From DASRWT01 sp046728035 (GTDB taxonomy: Bacteria > Methylomirabilota > Methylomirabilia > Rokubacteriales > CSP1-6): 25,729 nt of DNA. The notes beneath the pieces were generated by a model, which was not told where the DNA came from, searched no databases, and saw only the letters and a list, made by a program, of their open reading frames with translations. This document shows, piece by piece, positions 1-6,365 of this stretch. How positions within the stretch are numbered: position 1 is the first letter of the stretch; the number at the start of each line of letters is the position of its first letter. Position numbers and translations under genes: made by a program. The stretch spans positions 1-25,729 of the forward strand of contig JBKPDT010000016.1 in the NCBI GenBank assembly GCA_046728035.1, in the 5' to 3' direction.

Positions 1-411
1 CTTGATCTCGGCAAGCTGGCGCTGACGGCGTTCCGCGTCGTTGAGCGCGCCTTGCAAGACGTCCCACGGCTGCGCCTGCCCGAAGGCCAGACGGGCGGTG
101 TCCAGGCAGCGGCAGCGCGGGCTCGACAACACCGCGCCGACCGCGACGCCGTTCTGCCGAAACGCGTCGCCGATCCGCCGGGCTTGCGCCCGTCCCCGTT
201 CGTCCAGGTTGCGTTGGGTCGAGCAGTCGTCGAGCTTGGCGTCGGGCGGATCGAAGCCGCCCGGCGCATAGCTGTGTCGTAGGACCACTACGCTGCCGGG
301 CGCGCGCGACACCTCCCAGATCGACTCCGTGGCCTGCGCGACGCCTATCGCCCATGCGCACAGGACGACCGCCGTTAGTCGCCGAATCAGGTCGGTTGGG
401 CGACTCAGCAT
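1..411 (-). CDS. Histidine phosphatase family protein, secreted, C-terminus cut by window edge
   Basis: The reading frame is open from an ATG at 411 to the window start (137 codons) and continues outside. An N-terminal hydrophobic stretch (about residues 10-27, ending near AQA) looks like a signal peptide. The segment VVVLRHSYAP at about residues 41-50 is the RH catalytic motif of the histidine phosphatase (phosphoglycerate mutase-like) superfamily, where the His is phosphorylated during catalysis. It is followed by NLDERGRAQARRIGDAF and VLSSPRCRCLDTA, which match the usual 'LTerGreqA..ig' and 'SpxxRaxqTA' blocks of the family. Substrate is unknown; secreted members hydrolyse varied phosphate esters. 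The second catalytic His lies beyond the window. It follows the secretin-like gene by 41 bases on the same strand and may be co-transcribed with it. Confidence 0.8.
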   Translation of the reverse strand, partial: MLSRPTDLIRRLTAVVLCAWAIGVAQATESIWEVSRAPGSVVVLRHSYAPGGFDPPDAKLDDCSTQRNLDERGRAQARRIGDAFRQNGVAVGAVLSSPRCRCLDTARLAFGQAQPWDVLQGALNDAERRQRQLAEIK

Positions 412-452
412 GTGATTCAGAAACGGCTCCGGCGCTGGGCGCTTGCGGCTGC

Positions 453-980
453 TTACCTGATGATCTCGACCAGTGCTTCCACCGCGGCGGGATGCCCGGA
501 GATGATGAGGCTGTTGGTGGGGTGATAGGGAACGATTCGAACCCAGGGCGGCGCGACCCTCGAAAGAGTGTGTGCCAGTTCAGCGGCCCGGGCATAGGTG
601 AGCGGGATCACCTGGATGCGGATCGCCTCAGGGGCGGCGGATTCCGCGGGGACGATCCACGTGCCTTCGGCTCTGTGGACGAGCGTGTAGCCGTGTAAGG
701 CGAGAGCGGACTTCAGTAGCTCGAGCGCCTCCGGCGGCGACACGGGCTTCGGCGCAAGCAGGGTAATCCGCCCCTTCACTTGCTCAGGATCGAACAGAAG
801 GGTGGTCCCAGTAAACCGGCCAATCTGCTTGGCGACAGCGCTGATCTCTGCGTTCTCGAAGGTGAAGACCTCCGAGGTGGTGGCCCAGGCCGGACCCAGG
901 GGACGCAGGAGGAAAAGGCACAGGAGAATAGCCGGCAAAAGCGTCGTGGCCACAGCCCACGTGCGCAGCTGCGCTACCAC
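453..980 (-). CDS. Short secretin N0/N1-domain-like protein, no secretin core
   Basis: This is a 175-residue protein starting at GTG. A hydrophobic N-terminus (about residues 10-33) acts as signal peptide or anchor. Residues about 38-110 (FTFENAEISAVAKQIGRFTG then TLLFDPEQVKGRITL) resemble the N0/STN domain of type II secretion secretins (GspD). Residues about 118-175 (VIPLTYARAAELAHTL, then NSLIISGHPAAVEALVEIIR) resemble one N1 (secretin_N) domain. The protein stops at the end of this N1 unit, so the further N domains and the membrane-spanning secretin core (full GspD is typically over 600 residues) are absent. It may be a stand-alone periplasmic adaptor or a truncated gspD. Its GTG overlaps the upstream stop (GTGGTAG), suggesting translational coupling with the small membrane protein. 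Confidence 0.72.
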   Translation of the reverse strand: MVAQLRTWAVATTLLPAILLCLFLLRPLGPAWATTSEVFTFENAEISAVAKQIGRFTGTTLLFDPEQVKGRITLLAPKPVSPPEALELLKSALALHGYTLVHRAEGTWIVPAESAAPEAIRIQVIPLTYARAAELAHTLSRVAPPWVRIVPYHPTNSLIISGHPAAVEALVEIIR

Positions 981-1192
981 GGCGCTCCTAGAGCCGGATC
1001 GACGTAGTCCGGTTGGCGCCTCCGCGCCGATATGATGCGCGCGGCAACGATCGACAGGATCACGATCACGGTGAGCGCCGGCCAGCGGAGGGCGAGGCGC
1101 AGGATTCCGGCGGCCGCGATGCGGTTCATGAGCCCGCCGCCCCCATGTTGTTGGAATGCGCGTCGCAGGATAGCGTTCGTGAGAACCTTCAT
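974..1192 (-). CDS. Small single-helix membrane protein, coupled to secretin-like gene
   Basis: This is a 72-residue protein from ATG at 1192, with GGGAGAG directly upstream. A shorter start at ATG 1129, preceded by a G-rich stretch, is also possible. One transmembrane helix is visible at about residues 37-55 (ALTVIVILSIVAARIIS), followed by a basic RRR stop-transfer segment and a short C-terminal tail. I do not recognise the family. The stop TAG overlaps the GTG start of the secretin N0/N1-like gene by seven bases, so both are probably translated together. By context it could be an inner-membrane partner of that periplasmic protein, similar in topology to small type II secretion components, but no sequence motif proves this. 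Confidence 0.55.
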   Translation of the reverse strand: MKVLTNAILRRAFQQHGGGGLMNRIAAAGILRLALRWPALTVIVILSIVAARIISARRRQPDYVDPALGAPW

Positions 1193-1300
1193 TCTCTCCC
1201 CCGATACATTGTCGGCATCCAAGAGTGCTGCGCGGCGCGCGAAGTAGCCATGTTGCGCGTGGCGGCCCCGCCCCATAGCGACGAACGTGGCGCGTAGGAA

Positions 1301-1558
1301 CTACTCGGTAGGTCTTGCTCGACCCGCCTCCGAGGCTCCCGCGCGAACCTTCTCCCGAGCGTGCTCGAGCCGCGTAGAGACCTGCTCCTTCGCCTGGTCG
1401 AGCAGTGTCTCGGACGTCTGTTGCACCGTCCGGAGCATCCCGTCCACCCGTTCCCGAGCCGGTCCCGCGTTGCCTTTCACGTAGTCACGGAGAGAATCGC
1501 GATACTTCCAGACCACCAGCCCACCGGCGATCGCCCCTACGAGAAGTCCTCCCAGCAT
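1301..1558 (-). CDS. YtxH-like small membrane-anchored protein
   Basis: This is an 85-residue protein. The start is fixed by AAGGAGG about seven bases before ATG 1558. The N-terminus is a short glycine-rich membrane helix (LGGLLVGAIAGGLVVWKYR, residues 2-20), as in YtxH/gas-vesicle-like small stress proteins. The rest is a charged, probably helical or coiled-coil tail rich in Glu, Arg and Gln (about residues 33-80). Members of this group are abundant small envelope proteins of unclear function. The gene stands alone on the minus strand, divergent from the phosphodiester glycosidase at 1764. The family assignment rests on architecture rather than a diagnostic motif. Confidence 0.7.
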   Translation of the reverse strand: MLGGLLVGAIAGGLVVWKYRDSLRDYVKGNAGPARERVDGMLRTVQQTSETLLDQAKEQVSTRLEHAREKVRAGASEAGRARPTE

Positions 1559-1763
1559 ATGCGTCCTCCTTCGAGTTTGTGACTCACCCCTCCGTACAGC
1601 ATCTACTATGCCAGACCGGGAGATCGGAGGCGCCCTCTCGTATGCCCTGGTTGGGGGTATCGTAGGATATAGTGGCCGCCAAGGCGCTCGGGCGTCTCGA
1701 GTGCGGCGTTCCTGCGGGCCGTCAGGGAAGAATCCCAGATACCAAACGATACAGACCGGGAAA

Positions 1764-2528
1764 ATGAAGTCCATGGAATGCCGCCTCATTCTCATTCTCT
1801 GCCTCTTGGGCGTGAGTAGCGCTGGGCTGGGCCCGGCGAGAGCGGAGCAGCCGAAATTTTCGACGGTAGCCCCGGGCATCGCACACGCGATCTTCGAGGT
1901 GCGCCCGGCAGACGCGGAGCGTTTCTCAGGCCACGCCTTCAAGATCGATCTCGGTGTGGCAGAACTCCGTCTAGTTCCCGCTGGAGACCCCACGGCGCGG
2001 CGCACCGTACAGCAGATCGTTGCGCCCTATCCCCTTGTTGTTGCTGTCAATGCCAGCTTCTTCGACAAGGAGGGCCGTGTGATGGGCCTCGCTGTCGACG
2101 AAGGACGAGTCATGGCCTTAGGCAAACAGCGGAACTGGGGCGCTCTCGTCGTTGACGGCGCGAAGGGGCGGATCGTGCTCGGTGCCGACATCCAGGACCA
2201 TCTTGCCTATCGCCTTGTCGTCCAGGGTATCCCCCGTCTCCTTGTTGAGGGAAAAGTCCAGCAGCTAAAACCCCAGATCGCCGAGCGGACCGCAGTGTGC
2301 GCCGAGGGAAACGTCGTCGTTCTCGTCGTTTCGACGAAAGCCGAAGCTGCAGCCTTCGCACGCTTCCTTGCCGACCCGCCCGACAGAGGCGGGCTCGGGT
2401 GCTGGGATGCCCTCAACCTCGATGGGGGTCCGTCGACACAGCTCGTGGTGAAGCTCCCCTCACTAGCGCTGTCGCTACCCGGCGGAGGGGTGCCAAACGC
2501 GCTGGTAGTTGCTCCCGGCAAGAGGTGA
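1764..2528 (+). CDS. Secreted phosphodiester glycosidase (NAGPA) family protein
   Basis: This is a 254-residue protein from ATG 1764; ATG 1773 is an alternative and the ribosome binding site is weak. The signal peptide runs from about residue 5 to ARA-EQ near residue 27. The body carries the hallmarks of the NAGPA domain (named after the human uncovering enzyme): AVNASFFD (about residues 95-102), a VQGIPRLLVEG block, and the C-terminal NLDGGPSTQL followed by VPNALVV. Bacterial members are exported and are thought to cleave phosphodiester-linked sugars or act on exopolysaccharide; the substrate here is unknown. The stop codon lies two bases from the stop of the convergent NUDIX gene, leaving no room for a separate terminator. 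Confidence 0.85.
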   Translation: MKSMECRLILILCLLGVSSAGLGPARAEQPKFSTVAPGIAHAIFEVRPADAERFSGHAFKIDLGVAELRLVPAGDPTARRTVQQIVAPYPLVVAVNASFFDKEGRVMGLAVDEGRVMALGKQRNWGALVVDGAKGRIVLGADIQDHLAYRLVVQGIPRLLVEGKVQQLKPQIAERTAVCAEGNVVVLVVSTKAEAAAFARFLADPPDRGGLGCWDALNLDGGPSTQLVVKLPSLALSLPGGGVPNALVVAPGKR

Positions 2529-2530
2529 GG

Positions 2531-3133
2531 CTAGTCCGTAAGCAGCGGGAATAGAATCCGGGCGTCGGAAGAGTATAGGTCGTATTCCTTCAATCGGCTG
2601 ACCGGGACCAGCAAAATCTGTCTCACTTCCGGCGAGCGCGGTTTGATGATCCCACTGCCGAGTCCCTCGCGCAACGAGCTGAATCCTTGCTTGGGAAGAC
2701 ACCGGTAGTAGAAGTCGAGACGATAGGGCCCCGGCTCCTCCGGCACGTAAGGAACCGCATCGATCTTGGTTAGTCGGACAATTTCGATTTCAATCCCGAG
2801 TTCCTCGAAAACCTCGCGCCGGAGGCTGGACTCGATGACGTCATCGCGCGACTCCTCCTTTGAGGGCTCCAACGGGTTTCGGAGGCCTGATTCGAGCGAA
2901 CCGCCGGGAAGCCCCCACGCTCCCTTCGTTCGATAACTGTGCTGAACCAGCAGCACTTCCGGAGGATTAACCTCCTCGTCGATGATCACTGCGACGGCCC
3001 CAACGGCCCAGCGCGTGGTGAGAAGCTTGCGCAGAAAGCCTGCCAGCCGGGGCGGAAAATGTTTCCACACCGCAAGCGAGGTCCGGTGAAGAAAGGGATG
3101 TCTTTCGATGAAGTGCGCCAGCCACGAAAGCAT
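2531..3133 (-). CDS. NUDIX hydrolase with extended Nudix box
   Basis: This is a 200-residue protein. The Nudix domain spans about residues 42-180, with VGAVAVIID, VLLVQHSYRTKGAWGLPGG (60-78) and REVFEELG (106-113) all present. Nudix enzymes hydrolyse nucleoside diphosphates linked to another moiety, using the Glu residues of REVFEE to bind metal. In the canonical box (G-x5-E-x7-REU-x-EE-x-GU) the Arg lies 14 residues after the Gly. Here it lies 28 residues after it, so about 14 mostly polar and acidic residues (PLEPSKEESRDDVIE) are inserted between GGSLESG and the catalytic helix. The N-terminal 40 residues are helical and basic and could associate with a membrane. Substrate cannot be predicted. 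Confidence 0.85.
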   Translation of the reverse strand: MLSWLAHFIERHPFLHRTSLAVWKHFPPRLAGFLRKLLTTRWAVGAVAVIIDEEVNPPEVLLVQHSYRTKGAWGLPGGSLESGLRNPLEPSKEESRDDVIESSLRREVFEELGIEIEIVRLTKIDAVPYVPEEPGPYRLDFYYRCLPKQGFSSLREGLGSGIIKPRSPEVRQILLVPVSRLKEYDLYSSDARILFPLLTD

Positions 3134-3405
3134 CTCTGCTATCCTCTCATCCGCGTGACCCGCCGGACCCCAGCCGTCTCCATTCTGTGATCACACTCTT
3201 CACTGGTGACAGCTTGCTTCTCGGCCAAGGGCTATTGGGGGAACAATCCGAGACTAGTTCGATGCGATACCGCCGATGCTAGATGCTACACCAGCGAGAC
3301 CTAGCGGTGAATGCTGGGTCGGGGTGCCCGTTCCAGAACCGTCCGCAAAACGTCCGAACGAGTCAAGCTGGTAGCACGACTGTTTGCGCAGTAGTTACGG
3401 AGAAA
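3134..3405. other. Intergenic stretch between NUDIX gene and tRNA-Pro
   Basis: These 272 bases hold no open frame with coding character on either strand and look less GC-rich than the neighbours by eye. They contain the promoter side of the NUDIX gene and the downstream region of tRNA-Pro. No att-like duplication of the tRNA 3' end and no clear hairpin with a U-tract was seen. Confidence 0.5.
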
Positions 3406-3482
3406 TGGTCGGGGTGAGAGGATTTGAACCTCCGACTCCCTGCTCCCAAAGCAGGTGCGCTACCAGGCTGCGCTACACCCCG
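3406..3482 (-). tRNA. tRNA-Pro (anticodon UGG)
   Basis: On the minus strand the acceptor strands CGGGGTG and CACCCCG pair, with discriminator A and an encoded CCA (3408-3406). The anticodon arm is CCTGC-TTTGGGA-GCAGG, giving anticodon TGG for proline. The T-arm contains GGTTCAAATCC and the D-arm contains AGCGCAGCCTGGTAGCGC. All four arms are intact in 77 bases including CCA. A weak TAGGAT box about 11 bases upstream could be the -10 element. Confidence 0.95.
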
Positions 3483-3514
3483 ATGACGGCCAATCCTACC
3501 ACGAGGCCGCGGAG

Positions 3515-4603
3515 TCAGGGTGGGGGTGGAGGCACGGTCGCCTCCCCGCTTTCGACCCAGTCGAGCAGCAGCGTATAGGTGACGGCAAGCACAACGGGGC
3601 CGACAAAGATCCCGATGATGCCGAAGCCGATCATCCCCCCGAGCACGCCGGCGAAGATGAGGGGCAGCGGCAAGTCGGCCCCCCGGCGGATGAGGACGGG
3701 CCGGAGCACGTTGTCGATGCTCATCACGAACAGGGTCCACACGAGGAGGGCGGTGGCCCACCCGGGACGCCCCGTCCAGTAGAGCCACGCCACCGCGGGC
3801 CCGAGCACAGGTAGGGTTCCCACCTGGGCGATCCCCAGCAGGACGGTCACGGCGGTCAGAACCGAGGCGAACGGCACGCCGCTGACGGCGAGGCCGATGC
3901 CTGCCAAGAGCGCCTGGACGAGGGCGGTCACGATCACGCCCAGGGCGATGCCGCGGATCGCGCTCCCGGCGAGGGCAACCGAGCGCTCGCCCCGCGGGCC
4001 CGCGAGCCGATGGGCGAAACGGCACACGAACGCGGCCGCTTCCTCGCCGCGCGCGTAGAGGTAGGCGGCGATGGCCACGATGAGCAGGAGCTCCACCGCC
4101 AGCCTTGCGGCGCCCCCGATGAGGCTGACGAACCAGCCGACCGCGGTGCGCGCATACGGCGCGAGGCTGGCGGCGACATCGCCAGGTGCGGACACGATCT
4201 CCCGCCACCGCTCGGCAAGGGTGTCGCCGACTAGGGGCACGCCATCCAGCCAGACAGGTGGCGGGGGCAGGCCGAGCGATGCCAGCGAGGTCACCCAGGA
4301 GACGATCGGGTCGACATTCACCACGATCACGACGACGGTGAGTGTGAGCGGGATGATGAAGCAGAGCAGCAGCAGCACCGTCATGGCCAGCACCGCCAGC
4401 GTCCGCCGGCCGCCCAGCCTGCCCTGCAGGGTCAGCATGGCCGGCCAGGTCGCCACCACGATGGTCGTGGCCCAGATCGTCGGGCCGAGGAACGGCCGGA
4501 TGATCCATAGCGTTCCGACAATCATCGCCGCGAGGCAGGCCACCCCGAGCGTAGTGCGCCCGAGATCCCGAACGGGCGCGGTGCGCGGACTCTCGTCAGT
4601 CAT
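3515..4603 (-). CDS. AI-2E family (YdiK/PerM-like) membrane protein
   Basis: This is a 362-residue polytopic membrane protein. Hydrophobic segments occur near residues 17-60, 68-95, 155-185 and in a cluster at 215-345. The C-terminal core has the family signature regions, including LGIAQVGTLPVLGPAVAW, SIDNVLRPVLIRRG and FAGVLGGMIGFGIIGIFVGP. The AI-2E (PerM) family includes exporters of the signal AI-2 and proteins of unknown cargo, so the substrate should not be taken from the name. The C-terminus ends in a run of prolines. The gene is divergent from the lipoprotein at 4747, and the shared palindrome at 4683-4702 lies 80 bases upstream of its ATG. Downstream comes tRNA-Pro, same strand. Confidence 0.9.
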   Translation of the reverse strand: MTDESPRTAPVRDLGRTTLGVACLAAMIVGTLWIIRPFLGPTIWATTIVVATWPAMLTLQGRLGGRRTLAVLAMTVLLLLCFIIPLTLTVVVIVVNVDPIVSWVTSLASLGLPPPPVWLDGVPLVGDTLAERWREIVSAPGDVAASLAPYARTAVGWFVSLIGGAARLAVELLLIVAIAAYLYARGEEAAAFVCRFAHRLAGPRGERSVALAGSAIRGIALGVIVTALVQALLAGIGLAVSGVPFASVLTAVTVLLGIAQVGTLPVLGPAVAWLYWTGRPGWATALLVWTLFVMSIDNVLRPVLIRRGADLPLPLIFAGVLGGMIGFGIIGIFVGPVVLAVTYTLLLDWVESGEATVPPPPP

Positions 4604-4682
4604 CAGAGTGACGGGATCTCATACTTGGGGATCAGGGAGATCATACTCGCGCTTGTCTGGCTCCGGCTCCCGCTTCGGCGTT

Positions 4683-4702
4683 GATGGGACCAAGGTCTCA
4701 TC
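4683..4702. promoter_or_regulatory. Palindromic operator-like site, copy 1
   Basis: The sequence GATGGGACCAAGGTCTCATC is a near-perfect inverted repeat: half-site GATGRGACC, two central bases, then GGTCYCATC. It lies between the divergent AI-2E gene (start 4603) and lipoprotein gene (start 4747), centred 54 bases before the latter. Related copies sit at 7985, 17284 and 22624, all in divergent gaps. A dimeric transcription factor site is the simplest reading. Confidence 0.6.
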
Positions 4703-4746
4703 GCGCCCATACGTGACGCTCTCGTGTACTACCCTATGGCAAGGAC

Positions 4747-4992
4747 ATGACCACCCTCGTCATTGGCTTGACCGTCATCGGACTGCTCGCCGGTTGCGCC
4801 TCATCCGCGGGAGGGGGTTGGACCAAGCCGGGGGGGTCCGAGCAGGAGCTGGGCCGTGACTCCAACGATTGCCTCGTCCACGCTCAGACCATGGTGGGCG
4901 GGCCTCACGGGCCGCGCCCCGTCGTCGATCAGGACCGGTACCGGCGATGCATGGTGGAACGAGGGTACACGGCGGGCCCAGGCCGGCAGTAG
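4747..4992 (+). CDS. Small lipoprotein of unknown function
   Basis: This is an 81-residue protein, preceded by AAGGAC a few bases before ATG 4747. The N-terminal hydrophobic segment ends in the lipobox LLAGC, with Cys17 as the expected lipidated residue after signal peptidase II cleavage. The mature part is only about 65 residues. It has two conserved-looking cysteines, one in NDCLVHAQTM and one in DRYRRCMVERGYTAG. The latter 'CMxxxGY' ending is common in small bacterial lipoproteins without known function. It is divergent from the AI-2E gene with palindrome copy 1 between them. Serine rather than aspartate follows the +1 Ala-Ser, so outer-membrane sorting is plausible but unproven. Confidence 0.8.
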   Translation: MTTLVIGLTVIGLLAGCASSAGGGWTKPGGSEQELGRDSNDCLVHAQTMVGGPHGPRPVVDQDRYRRCMVERGYTAGPGRQ

Positions 4993-5023
4993 GGGGGCGG
5001 AGGCGCCGGAGAACCGACGGCGA

Positions 5024-5698
5024 TTAGCGCCAGTCGAGCAGGATGGCGCGGGCTCGCTCCATGGCGCGCGCTCGATGACTCACCTGGTTCTTCTCCGCCT
5101 CCGGGAGCTGGGCAAAGGTCGAGTCCAGCGGTGGGTAGTAGAAGACCGGGTCGTAGCCGAAGCCGCCCGTGCCCTGCGGCTGATCCAGCAGGATGCCCTC
5201 CGCCTCCCCTTCGACGATGGCCTCGCGCCCTCCGGGCTCGACCAGCGCGATCACGCTGCGGAAACGCGCCGTGCGCCGCAGCGGCGGCACACCGGCTAGC
5301 GCCTCGAGCAGCTTCGCGTAGCGCTGAGCGTCGGTGAGCCCTTCGCCGCCATAGCGCGCGGAGCGCACGCCGGGGGCCCCGCCGAGAGCGTCCACCTCGA
5401 GCCCCGAGTCGTCGCCGAGCGCGAGCATCCCCGTGGCCGCCGCCACGGTGCGCGCCTTGGCGCGGGCATTGTCCGCGTACGAGTTGGCCCCCTCGGGGGG
5501 AAGAGTGACTCCCGGGAAATCGGCGAGGCTGAGGACCCGGTAGGGAACGCCGGTGAGCAGCTCCGCCATCTCCCGCGCCTTCTTGGGATTGGCGCTGGCG
5601 AGGACGAGGACGGGATCAGAGGACGAAGGTCTTCTCCCCGCGAGCGGACACGGCGCGGCGCTGGAGCTCCACCAGGGCCTGGATGCCCCGCTCGGCAA
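5024..5698 (-). CDS. rdgB: XTP/dITP pyrophosphatase (RdgB/HAM1), start codon uncertain
   Basis: RdgB hydrolyses dITP, dHAPT and XTP to monophosphates, keeping deaminated purines out of DNA. The family pattern is complete: VLVLASANPKKAREMAELL at the N-terminus, GANSYADNARAKA, the catalytic GDDSGLEVDALGGAPGVRSA, a TGGFGYDPVFYYP block and the C-terminal KNQVSHRARAMERA. The usual N-terminus would start at about VLVLAS, 29 codons into the listed frame, but no ATG, GTG or TTG lies there. The nearest in-frame start is TTG at 5698, inside rph, giving a 29-residue extension unrelated to the family. Either a non-standard codon is used, or the true start was altered. The gene follows rph (stop at 5616) without a gap, so coupling is expected. 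Confidence 0.88.
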   Translation of the reverse strand: MPSGASRPWWSSSAAPCPLAGRRPSSSDPVLVLASANPKKAREMAELLTGVPYRVLSLADFPGVTLPPEGANSYADNARAKARTVAAATGMLALGDDSGLEVDALGGAPGVRSARYGGEGLTDAQRYAKLLEALAGVPPLRRTARFRSVIALVEPGGREAIVEGEAEGILLDQPQGTGGFGYDPVFYYPPLDSTFAQLPEAEKNQVSHRARAMERARAILLDWR

Positions 5699-6365
5699 GA
5701 GCGAGCAGCTCGGCGAGGCGGTCCTTGCCGAACGGCGTCTGCTCGGCGGTACCCTGCACCTCGACGAAGGCGCCCGAGCCCGTCATCACCACGTTCATGT
5801 CCACCTCGGCGGCGGAGTCCTCGACGTAGTCGAGGTCCAGGAGCGGTCGGCCCCCGACGATGCCCACGCTGATCGCCGCCACGTGCTCGCGAAGCGGCGA
5901 GCCGGGGAGCGCGCCCCCCTGCACGAGCTTGTCGAGGGCATCGGACAGGGCCACCCAGCAGCCGGTGATGGCGGCGGTACGCGTGCCGCCATCGGCCTGG
6001 ATCACGTCGCAGTCCATCCACAGCGTGCGCTCGCCGAGCTTGGGCATGTCCACCACCGAGCGAAGCGAGCGCCCCACGAGCCGCTGGATCTCCTGCGAGC
6101 GGCCACTGGGCCCGCCGCGCTCGCGCCCCATCCGCGTATTGGTCGAGCGCGGGAGCATGCCGTACTCCGCGGTCACCCAGCCCTTCCCCTGCCCCTTGAG
6201 GAACGGCGGCACCTTGTCCTCGAGCGAAGCCGTGCAGATCACCTTGGTGTCGCCGAACTCGACCAGCACCGAGCCCTCCGGGTGGCGCAGGTAGTCGCGC
6301 GTGATGGTGACGCGGCGGAGCGCGTCGGGCGCGCGGCCGTCGTGTCGGGAGTGCGCCTGGCTCAC
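5616..6365 (-). CDS. rph: Ribonuclease PH
   Basis: This is a 249-residue phosphorolytic 3'-5' exoribonuclease that trims tRNA 3' ends. The sequence is typical throughout: RHDGRAPDALRRVTITRDY, FGDTKVICTAS, KGWVTAEYGMLPRSTNTR and RSQEIQRLVGRSLRSVVD, which holds the phosphate-binding Arg residues. It continues with the strongly conserved QADGGTRTAAITG and DLDYVEDSAAEVDMNVVMTG. Length fits the family (about 240). The start is GTG at 6365, overlapping the amidase stop as GTGA, a four-base overlap that implies translational coupling. It is the middle gene of an amidase-rph-rdgB operon; rph and rdgB are commonly adjacent in bacteria. Confidence 0.96.
   Translation of the reverse strand: MSQAHSRHDGRAPDALRRVTITRDYLRHPEGSVLVEFGDTKVICTASLEDKVPPFLKGQGKGWVTAEYGMLPRSTNTRMGRERGGPSGRSQEIQRLVGRSLRSVVDMPKLGERTLWMDCDVIQADGGTRTAAITGCWVALSDALDKLVQGGALPGSPLREHVAAISVGIVGGRPLLDLDYVEDSAAEVDMNVVMTGSGAFVEVQGTAEQTPFGKDRLAELLALAERGIQALVELQRRAVSARGEKTFVL

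Noticed and set aside
1608..1763. N-terminal 52-codon extension of the phosphodiester glycosidase
   Set aside because: The signal peptide begins only at ATG 1764; upstream codons would bury it and show no family similarity.
3134..3482. tRNA-Pro as an integration site
   Set aside because: No integrase, no direct repeat of the tRNA 3' end and no mobile genes are present in the window.
3384..3578. Plus-strand frame across the tRNA reading GVRGFEPPTPCSQSRC
   Set aside because: This is the well-known false protein produced by translating the complement of a tRNA gene.
3363..4508. 381-codon minus-strand frame ending in GVAQPGSAPALGAGSRRF
   Set aside because: It runs out of frame through the AI-2E gene and then translates the tRNA-Pro itself; a typical false ORF of GC-rich DNA.
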